Assembly (NCBI RefSeq): GCF_003696305.1
Contig: NZ_RFFK01000001.1
Coordinates: forward strand, 840,180 to 904,179
Direction: 5' to 3'
Length of the DNA: 64,000 bases
Source: Pseudomonas sp. AOB-7
GTDB taxonomy: Bacteria; Pseudomonadota; Gammaproteobacteria; Pseudomonadales; Pseudomonadaceae
Numbering within the stretch: position 1 is the first letter of the stretch; each line of letters starts with the position of its first letter. The position numbers and the translations under genes were made by a program. Shown here piece by piece: positions 50,974 through 58,917 of the stretch. The notes under the pieces were generated by a model. The model made no database searches. It saw only the letters and a program-made list of their open reading frames with translations, and was not told the origin of the DNA.

Positions 50974-52017
50974 ATGAAATTTTCTTTGTTCGTGCATATG
51001 GAGCGCTACGACGAGCAGACCAGCCACCGCCAGCTGTTCGAAGACCTCACCGAGCTGACCCTGCTGGCGGAAGCCGGCGGGTTCAGCACCGTGTGGATCG
51101 GCGAACACCATGCGATGGAGTACACCATCTCGCCGAGCCCGATGCCGCTGCTGGCCTACCTGGCCGCGCGCACCAGCACCATCCGCCTCGGCGCCGGCAC
51201 CATCATCGCGCCCTTCTGGCACCCCATCCGCGTCGCCGGCGAATGCGCCCTGCTCGACGTGATCAGCAACGGGCGCATGGAGGTGGGCCTGGCCCGCGGC
51301 GCCTACCAGTACGAGTTCGACCGCATGGCCAACGGCATGCCGGCCACCGACGGCGGCAAGTACCTGCGCGAGATGGTGCCGGTGGTCCAGGCGCTGTGGC
51401 GGGGCGACGTCGCCCACGACGGCGAGATTTGGAAGTTCCCCACCTCCACCTCCTCGCCGCGGCCGCTCCAGCAGCCCGGTCCGCCCATGTGGATCGCCGC
51501 GCGCGACCCGGACTCGCACAACTTCGCCGTGGCCAATGGCTGCAACGTGATGGTCACCCCGCTGATGAAGGGCGACGAGGAAGTGGTCGATCTGAAGAAC
51601 AAGTTCGAGGCCGCCCTGGCCAACAATCCCGAGGTGCCCCGTCCGCAACTGATGGTGCTGCGCCACACCCACGTCCACACCAAGGACGACCCGGACGGCT
51701 GGAAGGTCGGCGCCGCGGCCATCTCCAAGTTCTACCGCACCTTCGACGCCTGGTTCGGCAACAAGCAGACCCCGGTCAACGGCCTGCTGCCGCCGAGCCC
51801 GGAAGAGAAGTTCAAGGAGCGCCCGGAGTTCGAGCTGGACAATATCCGTAAGAACACCATGATCGGCACCCCGGAAGAAATCATCGCACGCATCCGCCAC
51901 TACCAGGAGCTGGGCGTCGACGAATTCAGCTTCTGGGCCGACAACAGCCTGCCGCACGCCGAGAAGAAGAAATCCCTGGAACTCTTCATCCAGCACGTGG
52001 TGCCGGCGTTCCGCTGA
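50974..52017 (+). CDS. tgnA: LLM-class flavin-dependent oxygenase, TgnA-like
   Basis: A 347-residue bacterial-luciferase-family protein (TIM-barrel, FMNH2-dependent), starting MKFSLFVHMERYDEQ with TVWIGEHHAMEYTISPSP and GRMEVGLARGAYQYEFDR. Such two-component oxygenases insert O2 into heterocycles; in the trigonelline pathway TgnA opens the N-methylnicotinate ring using FMNH2 from TgnB. Its own operator lies about 135 bp upstream and GAGGAA precedes the ATG. A hairpin and a MITE-like element follow. RutA and alkanesulfonate monooxygenases share the fold, so the substrate is inferred from the neighbourhood. Confidence 0.8.
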   Translation: MKFSLFVHMERYDEQTSHRQLFEDLTELTLLAEAGGFSTVWIGEHHAMEYTISPSPMPLLAYLAARTSTIRLGAGTIIAPFWHPIRVAGECALLDVISNGRMEVGLARGAYQYEFDRMANGMPATDGGKYLREMVPVVQALWRGDVAHDGEIWKFPTSTSSPRPLQQPGPPMWIAARDPDSHNFAVANGCNVMVTPLMKGDEEVVDLKNKFEAALANNPEVPRPQLMVLRHTHVHTKDDPDGWKVGAAAISKFYRTFDAWFGNKQTPVNGLLPPSPEEKFKERPEFELDNIRKNTMIGTPEEIIARIRHYQELGVDEFSFWADNSLPHAEKKKSLELFIQHVVPAFR

Positions 52018-52029
52018 CAGACGCCGCAG

Positions 52030-52055
52030 GCGGCCGGATCGGGCGATCCGGCCGC
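52030..52055 (+). terminator. Hairpin after the oxygenase gene
   Basis: Perfect 11-bp stem (52030-52040 with 52045-52055), four-base loop, followed by TTCCC. The weak T tract makes termination likely rather than certain. Confidence 0.6.
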
Positions 52056-52061
52056 TTCCCA

Positions 52062-52202
52062 AGAGCCTGTTCAAAGTCTCGCGAGCTAGAGCAATGCAAG
52101 GCAAAAACAGGCGAGGAAGCGGAGTTTACTGGTGTAAATGAGCATTCCGAGCCTGTTTTTAACGCAGCAGTGCCGACGCGCAGCAGACTTTGAACAGGTT
52201 CT
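52062..52202. mobile_element. 141-bp MITE-like element
   Basis: Terminal inverted repeats AGAGCCTGTTCAAAGTCT (52062-52079) and AGACTTTGAACAGGTTCT (52185-52202) match in 17 of 18 positions and enclose 105 bp with no gene. Internal AAAAACAGGC and GCCTGTTTTT face each other too, giving a long hairpin. I recall near-identical copies in other Pseudomonas genomes. No target duplication is obvious. Confidence 0.7.
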
Positions 52203-52511
52203 AACAACCCACAGGTGGTCGAACGCCATGCACCTCACTGGCCTCACCCTCTGCATCCGCAAACCACTGCCCGGGGCCGCCATGGCCTATCTGCGCGGCA
52301 AGTGGACGCCCGCCCATCTCTTTCTCAAGCGCTTGCGCGCCTGTGTCACGGCCAAACAGAACGGCTTCTGGCAGATAGTCCGCTGATCGACTCGCCTCGC
52401 TGAAATTCGCCCGCGTCCGACGCCTTTGCGCTCGCCGCCCGCGCCCCCGTGCGCCGGGCCGCCGCGTACTGTCGGCGCGCACTCATGGTCGAACAACAAC
52501 AAGAGTTGCTC
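52203..52511. other. Intergenic region right of the MITE-like element
   Basis: 309 bp. A 52-codon frame at 52228-52386 has an AGGTGG upstream but no recognisable domain; I do not call it. No operator copy is present, so the tgn-like regulon seems to end before this point. Confidence 0.4.
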
Positions 52512-53198
52512 ATGAATACAGACAGAGCCTTGCTGGTCATCGACATGCAGCAGGAAGAGGGTTTCCCCCTGCATGACCTACCCGCGGTCATCGACAATCA
52601 CGCCACGCTGCTCGACGCCATGCGCAGTGCCGGTATCCCCATCCTCTACAGCCGCCACATCAACGCGGCGGACGGCAGCGACCTGCCGCCGGGCGAGCCG
52701 CGGGACGCCGGCGGGCGCCCGACCAGCTACCGTGCCGGCAGCCGCCAGGTGGAAATCCTCGAACGCCTGGCGCCGCGTCCCGGCGAGCTGGTATTCGACA
52801 AGCCCCGCTACAGCTGCTTCCACCGCACCGGGCTGGATCGCCACCTGCGCGAGCTGGGCGTGCGCCGCCTGGCGGTCGCCGGCGTGCTCACCGACGCCTG
52901 CGTGCTGGCCACGGTGCTCGACGCCTTCGCCCTGGGCTACCGGGTCGAGCTGATCGCCGACGCCTGCACCAGCACCACCGACGCGGCCCACCATGCGGCG
53001 CTGCTGATCATGGCCAACTGGGTCTACGCCATCGAACTGTTCGCCACCGAGCAGTACCTGCGCGCCCTGCGGGGCGAGCCCTTCTCGTCCTGCCGACCAA
53101 CGGCGCCGGACAGTTTCGCTCACCAGCCGGCCGCGTTCGCCGCCGCCATCGCCCGCCTCGAATCCAGCCTCGGCCTGCAGCGCCGGGAACAGGAGTAA
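52512..53198 (+). CDS. Isochorismatase-fold cysteine hydrolase
   Basis: A 228-residue hydrolase of the isochorismatase/nicotinamidase/RutB superfamily, with catalytic Asp11 (LLVIDMQ), a Lys in the FDKPRYSCF stretch and nucleophile Cys in GVLTDACVLATVLDAF. Substrates of the family are amides, ureides and isochorismate. It is followed after 5 bp by an NCS1 permease gene, so the pair probably takes up and hydrolyses a nitrogen-heterocyclic or amide compound. ATG 52512 is preferred over 52485 because it places the family's first strand correctly. Confidence 0.85.
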   Translation: MNTDRALLVIDMQQEEGFPLHDLPAVIDNHATLLDAMRSAGIPILYSRHINAADGSDLPPGEPRDAGGRPTSYRAGSRQVEILERLAPRPGELVFDKPRYSCFHRTGLDRHLRELGVRRLAVAGVLTDACVLATVLDAFALGYRVELIADACTSTTDAAHHAALLIMANWVYAIELFATEQYLRALRGEPFSSCRPTAPDSFAHQPAAFAAAIARLESSLGLQRREQE

Positions 53199-53203
53199 CC
53201 GCT

Positions 53204-54568
53204 ATGCAAGTCGAGAAAAGAAGCATCGATTTCATCCCCGAAAACGAACGCCACGGCCAGCCGGGTTCGCTGTTCTACATCTGGTTCGGCGCCAATATGA
53301 ACATCACCACCATCGCCTCCGGCGTGCTGCCGGTGATGCTCGGTCTGAACCTGTTCTGGAGCGCCCTGGCGATCGTCCTCGGTTCGCTGATCGGCGCCGT
53401 CTTCATGGCCTCGCATTCGGCTCAGGGTCCCAGGCTGGGCATCCCGCAGATGATCCAGAGCCGAGCCCAGTTCGGCGTGCTCGGCGCGGTGCTGCCGCTG
53501 CTGTTCGTGATGCTCATCTACCTGGGCTTCTTCGTCAGCAACACCCTGCTGGCGGCGCAGGCGATCGAGTCGGTCAGCCCGCTGGGCGGCACGGGCAACA
53601 TCTACCTGATCGGCGCGCTGTGCTTCGTGGTCGCGCTCTACGGCTACCGCCTGATCCACCGCCTGCAGAAGTTGCTGTCGCTGCTCTCGGTGCTGGTGTT
53701 TCTCGCCGCCAGCGCCCTCGCCCTGGGTCTGCCGATCCCGGCCGGGCAGTGGTCGCCGGCCGGTTTCGCGCTGCCGCAGTTCCTCGTCGCGGTGAGTATC
53801 GCGGTCACCTGGCAGCTGTCCTACGCGCCCTATGTCGCCGACTACTCGCGCTACCTGCCCAGCGCCACCTCGGCGGCCCGGGTGTTCTGGTTCAGCTATG
53901 CCGGCACGGTGGCGGGCGGCGCCTGGATGATGATCCTCGGCGCCGTGCTCAGCGTGGGCATAGGCGGCTTTGCCGACAACGTCGGCAGCCATCTGGCCCA
54001 GCTGTTCGGCCCGGGCGCGCTGCTGCTGTTTCTGTTCATCGTCTATGGCCAGGTGGCGATCAACGTGTTCAACCTCTACGGCGCCTTCATGTCCACGGTC
54101 ACGGTGATCGAACCCTTCGCCCGCCTGCGCGTGACGCCCAGGGTGCGCGCCCTGTTCATGCTGCTGATCAGCCTGATCGCCACCGCCCTGTGCAGCGTCA
54201 GTCAGGAGAACTTCATCGCCTTCTTCCTCAACTTCATCTTCTTCATGAGCTACTTCCTCATCCCCTGGACCGCCATCAACCTGGTGGACTACTACTGCCT
54301 GCGCAAGGGCGAGTACTGCGTGGCGGACATCTTCGACCCGTGCGGCCGCTACGGCCGGGTCAACCTGATCGCCTGCGGCAGCTTCGTGCTGGCCATCGTG
54401 CTACAGGTGCCGTTCATGAACACCACGCTCTACGTCGGCCCGATCGCCAGCGCCTTGGACGGCGTGGACCTGGCCTGGGCGGTGGGCCTGCTGGTGCCGG
54501 CGCTGACCTACTACGGCCTGATGCGCCGCCAGCGAATGGCCAGTGGCGCACAACCGCTGTCGCCCTGA
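53204..54568 (+). CDS. NCS1-family nucleobase/cytosine-type permease
   Basis: A 454-residue inner-membrane transporter with 12 predicted TM segments and the NCS1 features FYIWFGANMNITTIASGV near the start and WQLSYAPYVADYSRYLP in the middle. NCS1 proteins import cytosine, purines, hydantoins, thiamine or related heterocycles. Paired with the cysteine hydrolase 5 bp upstream. The substrate cannot be read from the sequence. Confidence 0.88.
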   Translation: MQVEKRSIDFIPENERHGQPGSLFYIWFGANMNITTIASGVLPVMLGLNLFWSALAIVLGSLIGAVFMASHSAQGPRLGIPQMIQSRAQFGVLGAVLPLLFVMLIYLGFFVSNTLLAAQAIESVSPLGGTGNIYLIGALCFVVALYGYRLIHRLQKLLSLLSVLVFLAASALALGLPIPAGQWSPAGFALPQFLVAVSIAVTWQLSYAPYVADYSRYLPSATSAARVFWFSYAGTVAGGAWMMILGAVLSVGIGGFADNVGSHLAQLFGPGALLLFLFIVYGQVAINVFNLYGAFMSTVTVIEPFARLRVTPRVRALFMLLISLIATALCSVSQENFIAFFLNFIFFMSYFLIPWTAINLVDYYCLRKGEYCVADIFDPCGRYGRVNLIACGSFVLAIVLQVPFMNTTLYVGPIASALDGVDLAWAVGLLVPALTYYGLMRRQRMASGAQPLSP

Positions 54569-54574
54569 AGCCTA

Positions 54575-54610
54575 AGGCAGACCTCACCCCGCGCGGGGTG
54601 AGGTCTGCCT
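54575..54610. terminator. 36-bp perfect palindrome, bidirectional terminator
   Basis: Two 18-base arms, each starting or ending AGGCAGACCTCACC, meet at 54592/54593 with no spacer. It lies between the convergent permease and alpha/beta hydrolase genes. It lacks a T tract, so a REP-like role is also possible. Confidence 0.6.
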
Positions 54611-54644
54611 CGGGGTTGCGCCGCGCCTTGCAGCGCACTCGTTC

Positions 54645-55490
54645 TCAGCCAGCAACGAAGGCGGCGATATGCGCGGCGCTGGCCTCGGGATACTGCAACT
54701 GCGGGCCATGCCCGGTGCTGGGCAGGGTCAGCAGCTGCAGGGTGGGCAGCGTCCGGTTGAGCGCGTACCAGTTCTCCACCGGAAACACGATGTCGTGGTC
54801 GCCGCCCAGGTGCAGCACCGGCGTTTGCGTCCGCTTGAGCGCCTCCAGCGCCGCCGGCAGCGGGAACATCGGGTTGCGCGGCCCGTCGCCGAGAAACTGC
54901 GCGGCCCAGGCAAAAGGCACCGGCGGGCAGCGCCCGTCGCTGCGTCGGGCGATGCGCTCGGCCGAACGCTGCGCCGCCTCGCGGCTGCTGGCCGAACTCG
55001 GTTCGAAGAACAGGCTGACGAAATCCTCGAAATCGTTGTCGCGGGCGGCCAGCTCATAGAACAGCGGCTCGCCGGTCTTGACCAGCGGGCCGGGCGGCGT
55101 GGTGGCGATCAGCAGCAGGTGGCTGAGCAGTTGCGGCGCCTGCAACAGCACCAGCTGCGCCGCCACGCCGCCAATCGACCAGCCGCCCAGCACCAGGCGG
55201 CCAAGTCCCAGCGCGCCGATCAGATCGAGGATGTCCTTGGCCAGCGCGGCCGGGTCATAGCTCGGCTGCCCCGTGGACCAGCCGAGGCCGCTGTAGTCGA
55301 AGACATGCACGCGGAAATCCCGCGCGGCGAGCGCATCGAGGAAGGCCGGATCCCAGTCGTCCATGGTGCCGCGAAAGCGCAGGCACAGCAGCAGCGGCGT
55401 GCCTGCGCCGATGACGCGATAGGCCAGGCGCCGGCCGTCGACCTCGACGAACTGGTTGGCGGCAGTAGTGGCGGAATCTGCAAGGCTCAT
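54645..55490 (-). CDS. Alpha/beta hydrolase
   Basis: A 281-residue alpha/beta-fold hydrolase with nucleophile elbow GGWSIGG, the acid in LHLGGDHDIVFP and the terminal His in PSTGHGPQ. No signal peptide. Its ATG overlaps the stop of a 42-codon frame as ATGA. It is last of a leftward run of hydrolase genes (58305 to 54645). Substrate unknown. Confidence 0.87.
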   Translation of the reverse strand: MSLADSATTAANQFVEVDGRRLAYRVIGAGTPLLLCLRFRGTMDDWDPAFLDALAARDFRVHVFDYSGLGWSTGQPSYDPAALAKDILDLIGALGLGRLVLGGWSIGGVAAQLVLLQAPQLLSHLLLIATTPPGPLVKTGEPLFYELAARDNDFEDFVSLFFEPSSASSREAAQRSAERIARRSDGRCPPVPFAWAAQFLGDGPRNPMFPLPAALEALKRTQTPVLHLGGDHDIVFPVENWYALNRTLPTLQLLTLPSTGHGPQLQYPEASAAHIAAFVAG

Positions 55491-55615
55491 GATCGTGGGC
55501 TCCTGGTGAAAGACCGCTGTGATTCGCCCGCCAGGGCGCCTTGGTGACCTCGCCCCCGCTCGGCGCCCAGCGGCATTGCCCCCGGCATCGCGGCCAAAGT
55601 CATGCTCTGTTTCAT
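55487..55615 (-). CDS. Possible small protein with a strong Shine-Dalgarno
   Basis: A 42-codon frame, MKQSMTLAAMPGAMPLG..., preceded by a perfect AGGAGG (complement of 55620-55625) and ending as ATGA on the alpha/beta hydrolase start. It may be a real small protein or a leader that couples translation of the hydrolase. No domain. Composition (Gly/Arg/Ser) is not distinctive. Confidence 0.35.
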   Translation of the reverse strand: MKQSMTLAAMPGAMPLGAERGRGHQGALAGESQRSFTRSPRS

Positions 55616-55623
55616 GGGGCCTC

Positions 55624-56178
55624 CTAGAGCGCCTGCAGGTACTCGGCCGTGGAGATCACCGGCGCGTAACCGAAGCGGAGCGCCGCCATAAAGGCCGCGT
55701 GTACCTGTTCGGCGGGCACCTTCACGCCATTGAACTCGAGGTCGAGGGTGGCGCAGGCATCGTGCAGCACAGTGGTGGCGTAACCGAAATCCACGGCAGC
55801 GCGGGTGATGCCGTCCACGCACATATGGCTCATGTTGCCCACCACCACCACCGCCTCGATGCCGTGCCGATCCAGCACGGCCTTGAGCTCGGTCTCCCGG
55901 AAAGAATTGATGTAGTGCTTGAGCACCACCGGCTCGTCAGGCTGATTGATCACGCTGGGGTGCAGCTGCGCGCCTTCGCTGCCGGGGCGGAAGAACGGCG
56001 CGTCGGCGCTGGTGAACTCATGGCGGATATGCACGACCAGATCGCCGCGCTCGCGGAACACGGCGATCACCTGCGCCGCCTTGGCCGCGGCGGCCTCGAC
56101 CTTGCTCAGGGTCCACAGGCCGCCGGGAAAGTAATCGTTCTGGATATCCACCACGATCAGGGCTGTCTTGCTGCTCAT
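55624..56178 (-). CDS. Isochorismatase-fold cysteine hydrolase (second)
   Basis: A 184-residue hydrolase with catalytic Asp11 (LIVVDIQNDYFPGG), Lys in VLKHYINSF and nucleophile Cys in GNMSHMCVDGITRA. The set is complete. It differs from the hydrolase at 52512 in size and motif (SHMCVDG versus TDACVLAT), so the substrate is probably different. 5' of the chloroperoxidase-like gene stop by about 40 bp on the same strand. Confidence 0.87.
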   Translation of the reverse strand: MSSKTALIVVDIQNDYFPGGLWTLSKVEAAAAKAAQVIAVFRERGDLVVHIRHEFTSADAPFFRPGSEGAQLHPSVINQPDEPVVLKHYINSFRETELKAVLDRHGIEAVVVVGNMSHMCVDGITRAAVDFGYATTVLHDACATLDLEFNGVKVPAEQVHAAFMAALRFGYAPVISTAEYLQAL

Positions 56179-56216
56179 GTGAATGACCTCTCAATGGGTG
56201 CGAACAACGCTGCCTG

Positions 56217-57203
56217 CTAGCTGCGCAGGAAGGCCAGCATGTCAGCGCCCAGCCGTTCCTTGTGGGTGTCGGTGATGCCGTGCGGGGCGCCGGGGTAGAT
56301 CACCAGCTTGGCGTGCGGCACCAGCCTGGCCGAGGCGCGTGCGGCGGCGTCCACCGGGACGATCTGGTCGTCGTCGCCGTGCAGGATCAGCGTGGGGATG
56401 GAGAACTTCTTCAGGTCTTCGGTGAAATCGGTTTCGGAGAAGGCCTTGATGCAGTCGTAGGCGTTCTTGTGCCCGGCCATCATGCCCTGCATCCAGAAGG
56501 CGTCGATCACCCCCTGGGAGGCCTTGGCGCCGGGGCGGTTGTAGCCGAAGAAGGGGCCGCTGGCGACGTCGCGGTACAGCTGCGAGCGGTCGGCCAGCGA
56601 GGCGGCGCGGATGCCGTCGAACACCGAAAGTGGCAGGCCGCCGGGATTGGCCTCGGTCTGCACCATCAGCGGCGGCACCGCCGCGATCAACCCGGCCTTG
56701 GCCACCCGCGCCGTGCCGTGGCGGCCGATGTAGCGCGCCACCTCGCCGCCGCCGGTGGAGAAGCCGAACAGCGCGGCGCCGCGCACGTCCAGCTGATCGA
56801 GCAACTGGGCCAGGTCGTCGGCATAGGTGTCCATCTCGTTGCCGCTCCAGGGCTGGCTGGAGCGGCCATGGCCGCGGCGGTCGTGGGCGATCACCCGGTA
56901 GCCGTTGCTGGCGAGAAACATCATCTGCGCCTCCCAGCTGTCGGCGTTGAGCGGCCAGCCGTGGCTGAGCACCACAACCGGGCCAGTGCCCCAGTCCTTG
57001 TAATAGATCTCGGTGCCGTCGCGAGTGGTGATAGTGCCCATGGTCTTGCGCTCTCCATTCTCTGGTTGCGGGCGGCTTGCCGCGGGGCCACTGCCGCGCG
57101 TGCAACCGCCCAGGGGTAACAGCAGCGCCGTGGCCAGCGCGGCGGAGCCGAGCAGCAGGTGGCGACGGCCGTGGTTCAGCGGTGCTTCAGGGTATTGCGG
57201 CAT
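56217..57203 (-). CDS. Chloroperoxidase-type alpha/beta hydrolase with lipoprotein leader
   Basis: A 328-residue protein. Residues about 55-328 are a cofactor-free haloperoxidase/esterase: [31 protein letters not shown], nucleophile elbow [22 protein letters not shown] and GAPHGIT. Unusually, a leader [34 protein letters not shown] provides an Arg-Arg pair and a lipobox (LGGC, about residue 34), so the enzyme appears exported. The internal ATG before GTITTRDG would give the normal cytoplasmic form. It overlaps the propeller gene by 17 bp; GAGGAG fits the long start. Confidence 0.85.
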   Translation of the reverse strand: MPQYPEAPLNHGRRHLLLGSAALATALLLPLGGCTRGSGPAASRPQPENGERKTMGTITTRDGTEIYYKDWGTGPVVVLSHGWPLNADSWEAQMMFLASNGYRVIAHDRRGHGRSSQPWSGNEMDTYADDLAQLLDQLDVRGAALFGFSTGGGEVARYIGRHGTARVAKAGLIAAVPPLMVQTEANPGGLPLSVFDGIRAASLADRSQLYRDVASGPFFGYNRPGAKASQGVIDAFWMQGMMAGHKNAYDCIKAFSETDFTEDLKKFSIPTLILHGDDDQIVPVDAAARASARLVPHAKLVIYPGAPHGITDTHKERLGADMLAFLRS

Positions 57204-58305
57204 TGGCAGACGCTCCTCTGCTAAGCGACGGCGGCAGGCGCACGCGCATCAGGTTCCAGGTACTGACCCGCTCCTCCCACTCGTCGCCCTCGGCGGGCGT
57301 CAGCGGCAGGGCCAGGTTGCTGACCAGCATCCACTCGCCCTGCACCACGCTGCTGGCGGGAAACAGCAGGCCGCGCGGCGCGCCGTTGCCGGCGATGCCC
57401 TGAAAGCCGCCCGCGCGCACGCGGATCAGGCCGCGTTCGTCGAGGCCGAGCAGCTGGTCGACCTGATTGGCCAGCAGCCACAGCAGGCCGTCGTAAAACA
57501 GCAAGCCGTCGGCTCCCGGCAGGCTCTCGGCGAGCACCTGCAGCTCGCCGCTCGCCAGGTTCAGGCGCAGCAGGCGACCGTCGCCGGCGTTGTTGATATA
57601 GAGCCGGCTTTCGTCGGCATTGAAGGCCAGGCCGTTGGCGCCGAAGGGCAGAAAGCCCGCGGTGGCCAGCAGCGGATCGCGCGACAGCACCTCTAGCGTG
57701 CAGGGCGCGCAGCGCGTGGCATTGGCGATGCGATACAGCGCGCCCTGGAAGGAGTCGGAGACATAGAGATCGCCATTGCCGGCGAACACCAGGCCGTTGG
57801 GCGCCGGCATGCCGCTGGCGCCGAAGTGGATTCGGTCCTGGCTGCCGTCCGGGTTGGCCACGCTGCGCGGGGAGGGCACGGCCGGGCTGAGCCGGGGGAA
57901 GTCGAGCAGGTCCTCGACCGGGCTGTCCGCGGTGAAATCGGCCGCGATGCGTTGCAGCTTGCCGGCACCGAAGTTGAGGATATAAATCTGGCCATCGGCA
58001 TAACCCACGCCGGTCAACGGCGTCGCGGCAAAGGCGCGTTGCGCCAGCAGCCGGCCATCGGCGGCATAGCGCAGCAGCTGGTTGTTGCGCACGCTGGCAG
58101 GTTCGCGCGCATCGAAGGTGCCGACGTAGATTTCACCGTTGCCCGGGTTGGCGGCGAGCCCTTCCGGGTAGCGCACCCCGGCGGGCAGCTCGACGAACGG
58201 CTCGACCTCGAGCACCTGCGGGCCCAGCGCCTCGGCCCGCACAGCAGCAGGCGCGGCGGCCAGCAGCAGGCTCAGGATGCCCATTCGACACTGCGACAGA
58301 CTCAT
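57187..58305 (-). CDS. Exported six-bladed beta-propeller (SMP-30/NHL-like) protein
   Basis: A 372-residue protein with a signal peptide ([24 protein letters not shown]) and a propeller of SMP-30/gluconolactonase-like repeats ([41 protein letters not shown]). It starts behind GGAGG and is the first gene of the leftward run. A 54-bp inverted repeat lies 120 bp upstream, between it and the AraC-type gene. A periplasmic lactonase or sugar-acid role is only a family-level guess. Confidence 0.82.
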   Translation of the reverse strand: MSLSQCRMGILSLLLAAAPAAVRAEALGPQVLEVEPFVELPAGVRYPEGLAANPGNGEIYVGTFDAREPASVRNNQLLRYAADGRLLAQRAFAATPLTGVGYADGQIYILNFGAGKLQRIAADFTADSPVEDLLDFPRLSPAVPSPRSVANPDGSQDRIHFGASGMPAPNGLVFAGNGDLYVSDSFQGALYRIANATRCAPCTLEVLSRDPLLATAGFLPFGANGLAFNADESRLYINNAGDGRLLRLNLASGELQVLAESLPGADGLLFYDGLLWLLANQVDQLLGLDERGLIRVRAGGFQGIAGNGAPRGLLFPASSVVQGEWMLVSNLALPLTPAEGDEWEERVSTWNLMRVRLPPSLSRGASANAAIP

Positions 58306-58424
58306 ATCGCCTCCACTCGCGTCGACCACGCTCGAACGCTTCAGGGGGCTCGTCAGGGCGCCGAATGCCGGGGCAGCGGATGGCGAGCGATGAATCGATG
58401 GTCGCTGCGCGCGGCAGCAGGCAG

Positions 58425-58478
58425 CTACGTAAAATCGGCAAAGTTGCCAGGCGCCGTGGATTTGCCTGTTTTACGTAG
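58425..58478. promoter_or_regulatory. Long inverted repeat between the propeller and AraC-type genes
   Basis: CTACGTAAAATCGGCAAA (58425-58442) and TTTGCCTGTTTTACGTAG (58461-58478) are inverted in 16 of 18 positions with an 18-bp spacer. It lies in the divergent region, so it could be a two-site operator for the AraC-type protein. Confidence 0.6.
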
Positions 58479-58533
58479 TCGCAGCGCCCGTCTCGGCCCA
58501 GTCTGGAGGCGTCGCCCTCGCCAGGACACTGCC

Positions 58534-58917
58534 ATGCCACCGCGCATCACGCCGCGCCAACGCGCCCGGCAGGCCTCTCACGAGCGCTTGCTGCAGCGGG
58601 TGCTGGAGTCGTTGCCGCTCGGCTGCGGGCGCCCGCCGCGCCTGGCCGAGCTGTGCCGCAGCGTCGGGGTCAGCGAACGCACCCTGCGCAGCGCCTTCGT
58701 CGCCACCCTGGGCATGGCGCCGGCACGTTATCTGCGCCTGCGCCGCCTGCACCTGCTGCGCGCCGCCCTGGCGGTCGCCGATCAGCATCAGAGCAGCGTC
58801 ACGGAGATCGCCCGGCGCTTCGGCTACACCGATTGCGGGCGCATGGCGGCGGACTACCACGCATTGTTCGGCGAGTACCCCAGCGTCACCCTGCTGCGCG
58901 GCGTCAACCCTGGCTGA
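58534..58917 (+). CDS. Short AraC-type DNA-binding protein
   Basis: A 127-residue protein that consists of little more than the AraC double helix-turn-helix (LAELCRSVGVSERTLRSAFVATLGMAPARYLRLRRL and FGYTDCGRMAADYHALFGEYPS). Typical AraC regulators have about 300 residues; no effector domain precedes the ATG at 58534. It ends in a 14-bp overlap with a convergent AraC-type gene whose HTH is clearly similar. It may be a stand-alone activator of MarA/SoxS size, or a truncated relic that still reads. Confidence 0.8.
   Translation: MPPRITPRQRARQASHERLLQRVLESLPLGCGRPPRLAELCRSVGVSERTLRSAFVATLGMAPARYLRLRRLHLLRAALAVADQHQSSVTEIARRFGYTDCGRMAADYHALFGEYPSVTLLRGVNPG

Noticed and set aside
37798..52017. The island as a Rut pyrimidine pathway (RutA, RutB, RutD, RutF look-alikes)
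   Set aside because: No RutC- or RutE-like gene and no uracil permease under the operator. An SSADH, a second aldehyde dehydrogenase and a BCCT transporter instead fit trigonelline breakdown. The isochorismatase-fold gene lies outside the operator set.
52138..52386. 82-codon frame overlapping the MITE-like element
   Set aside because: Its first third lies inside the element and the rest shows no domain or conservation I can recognise.
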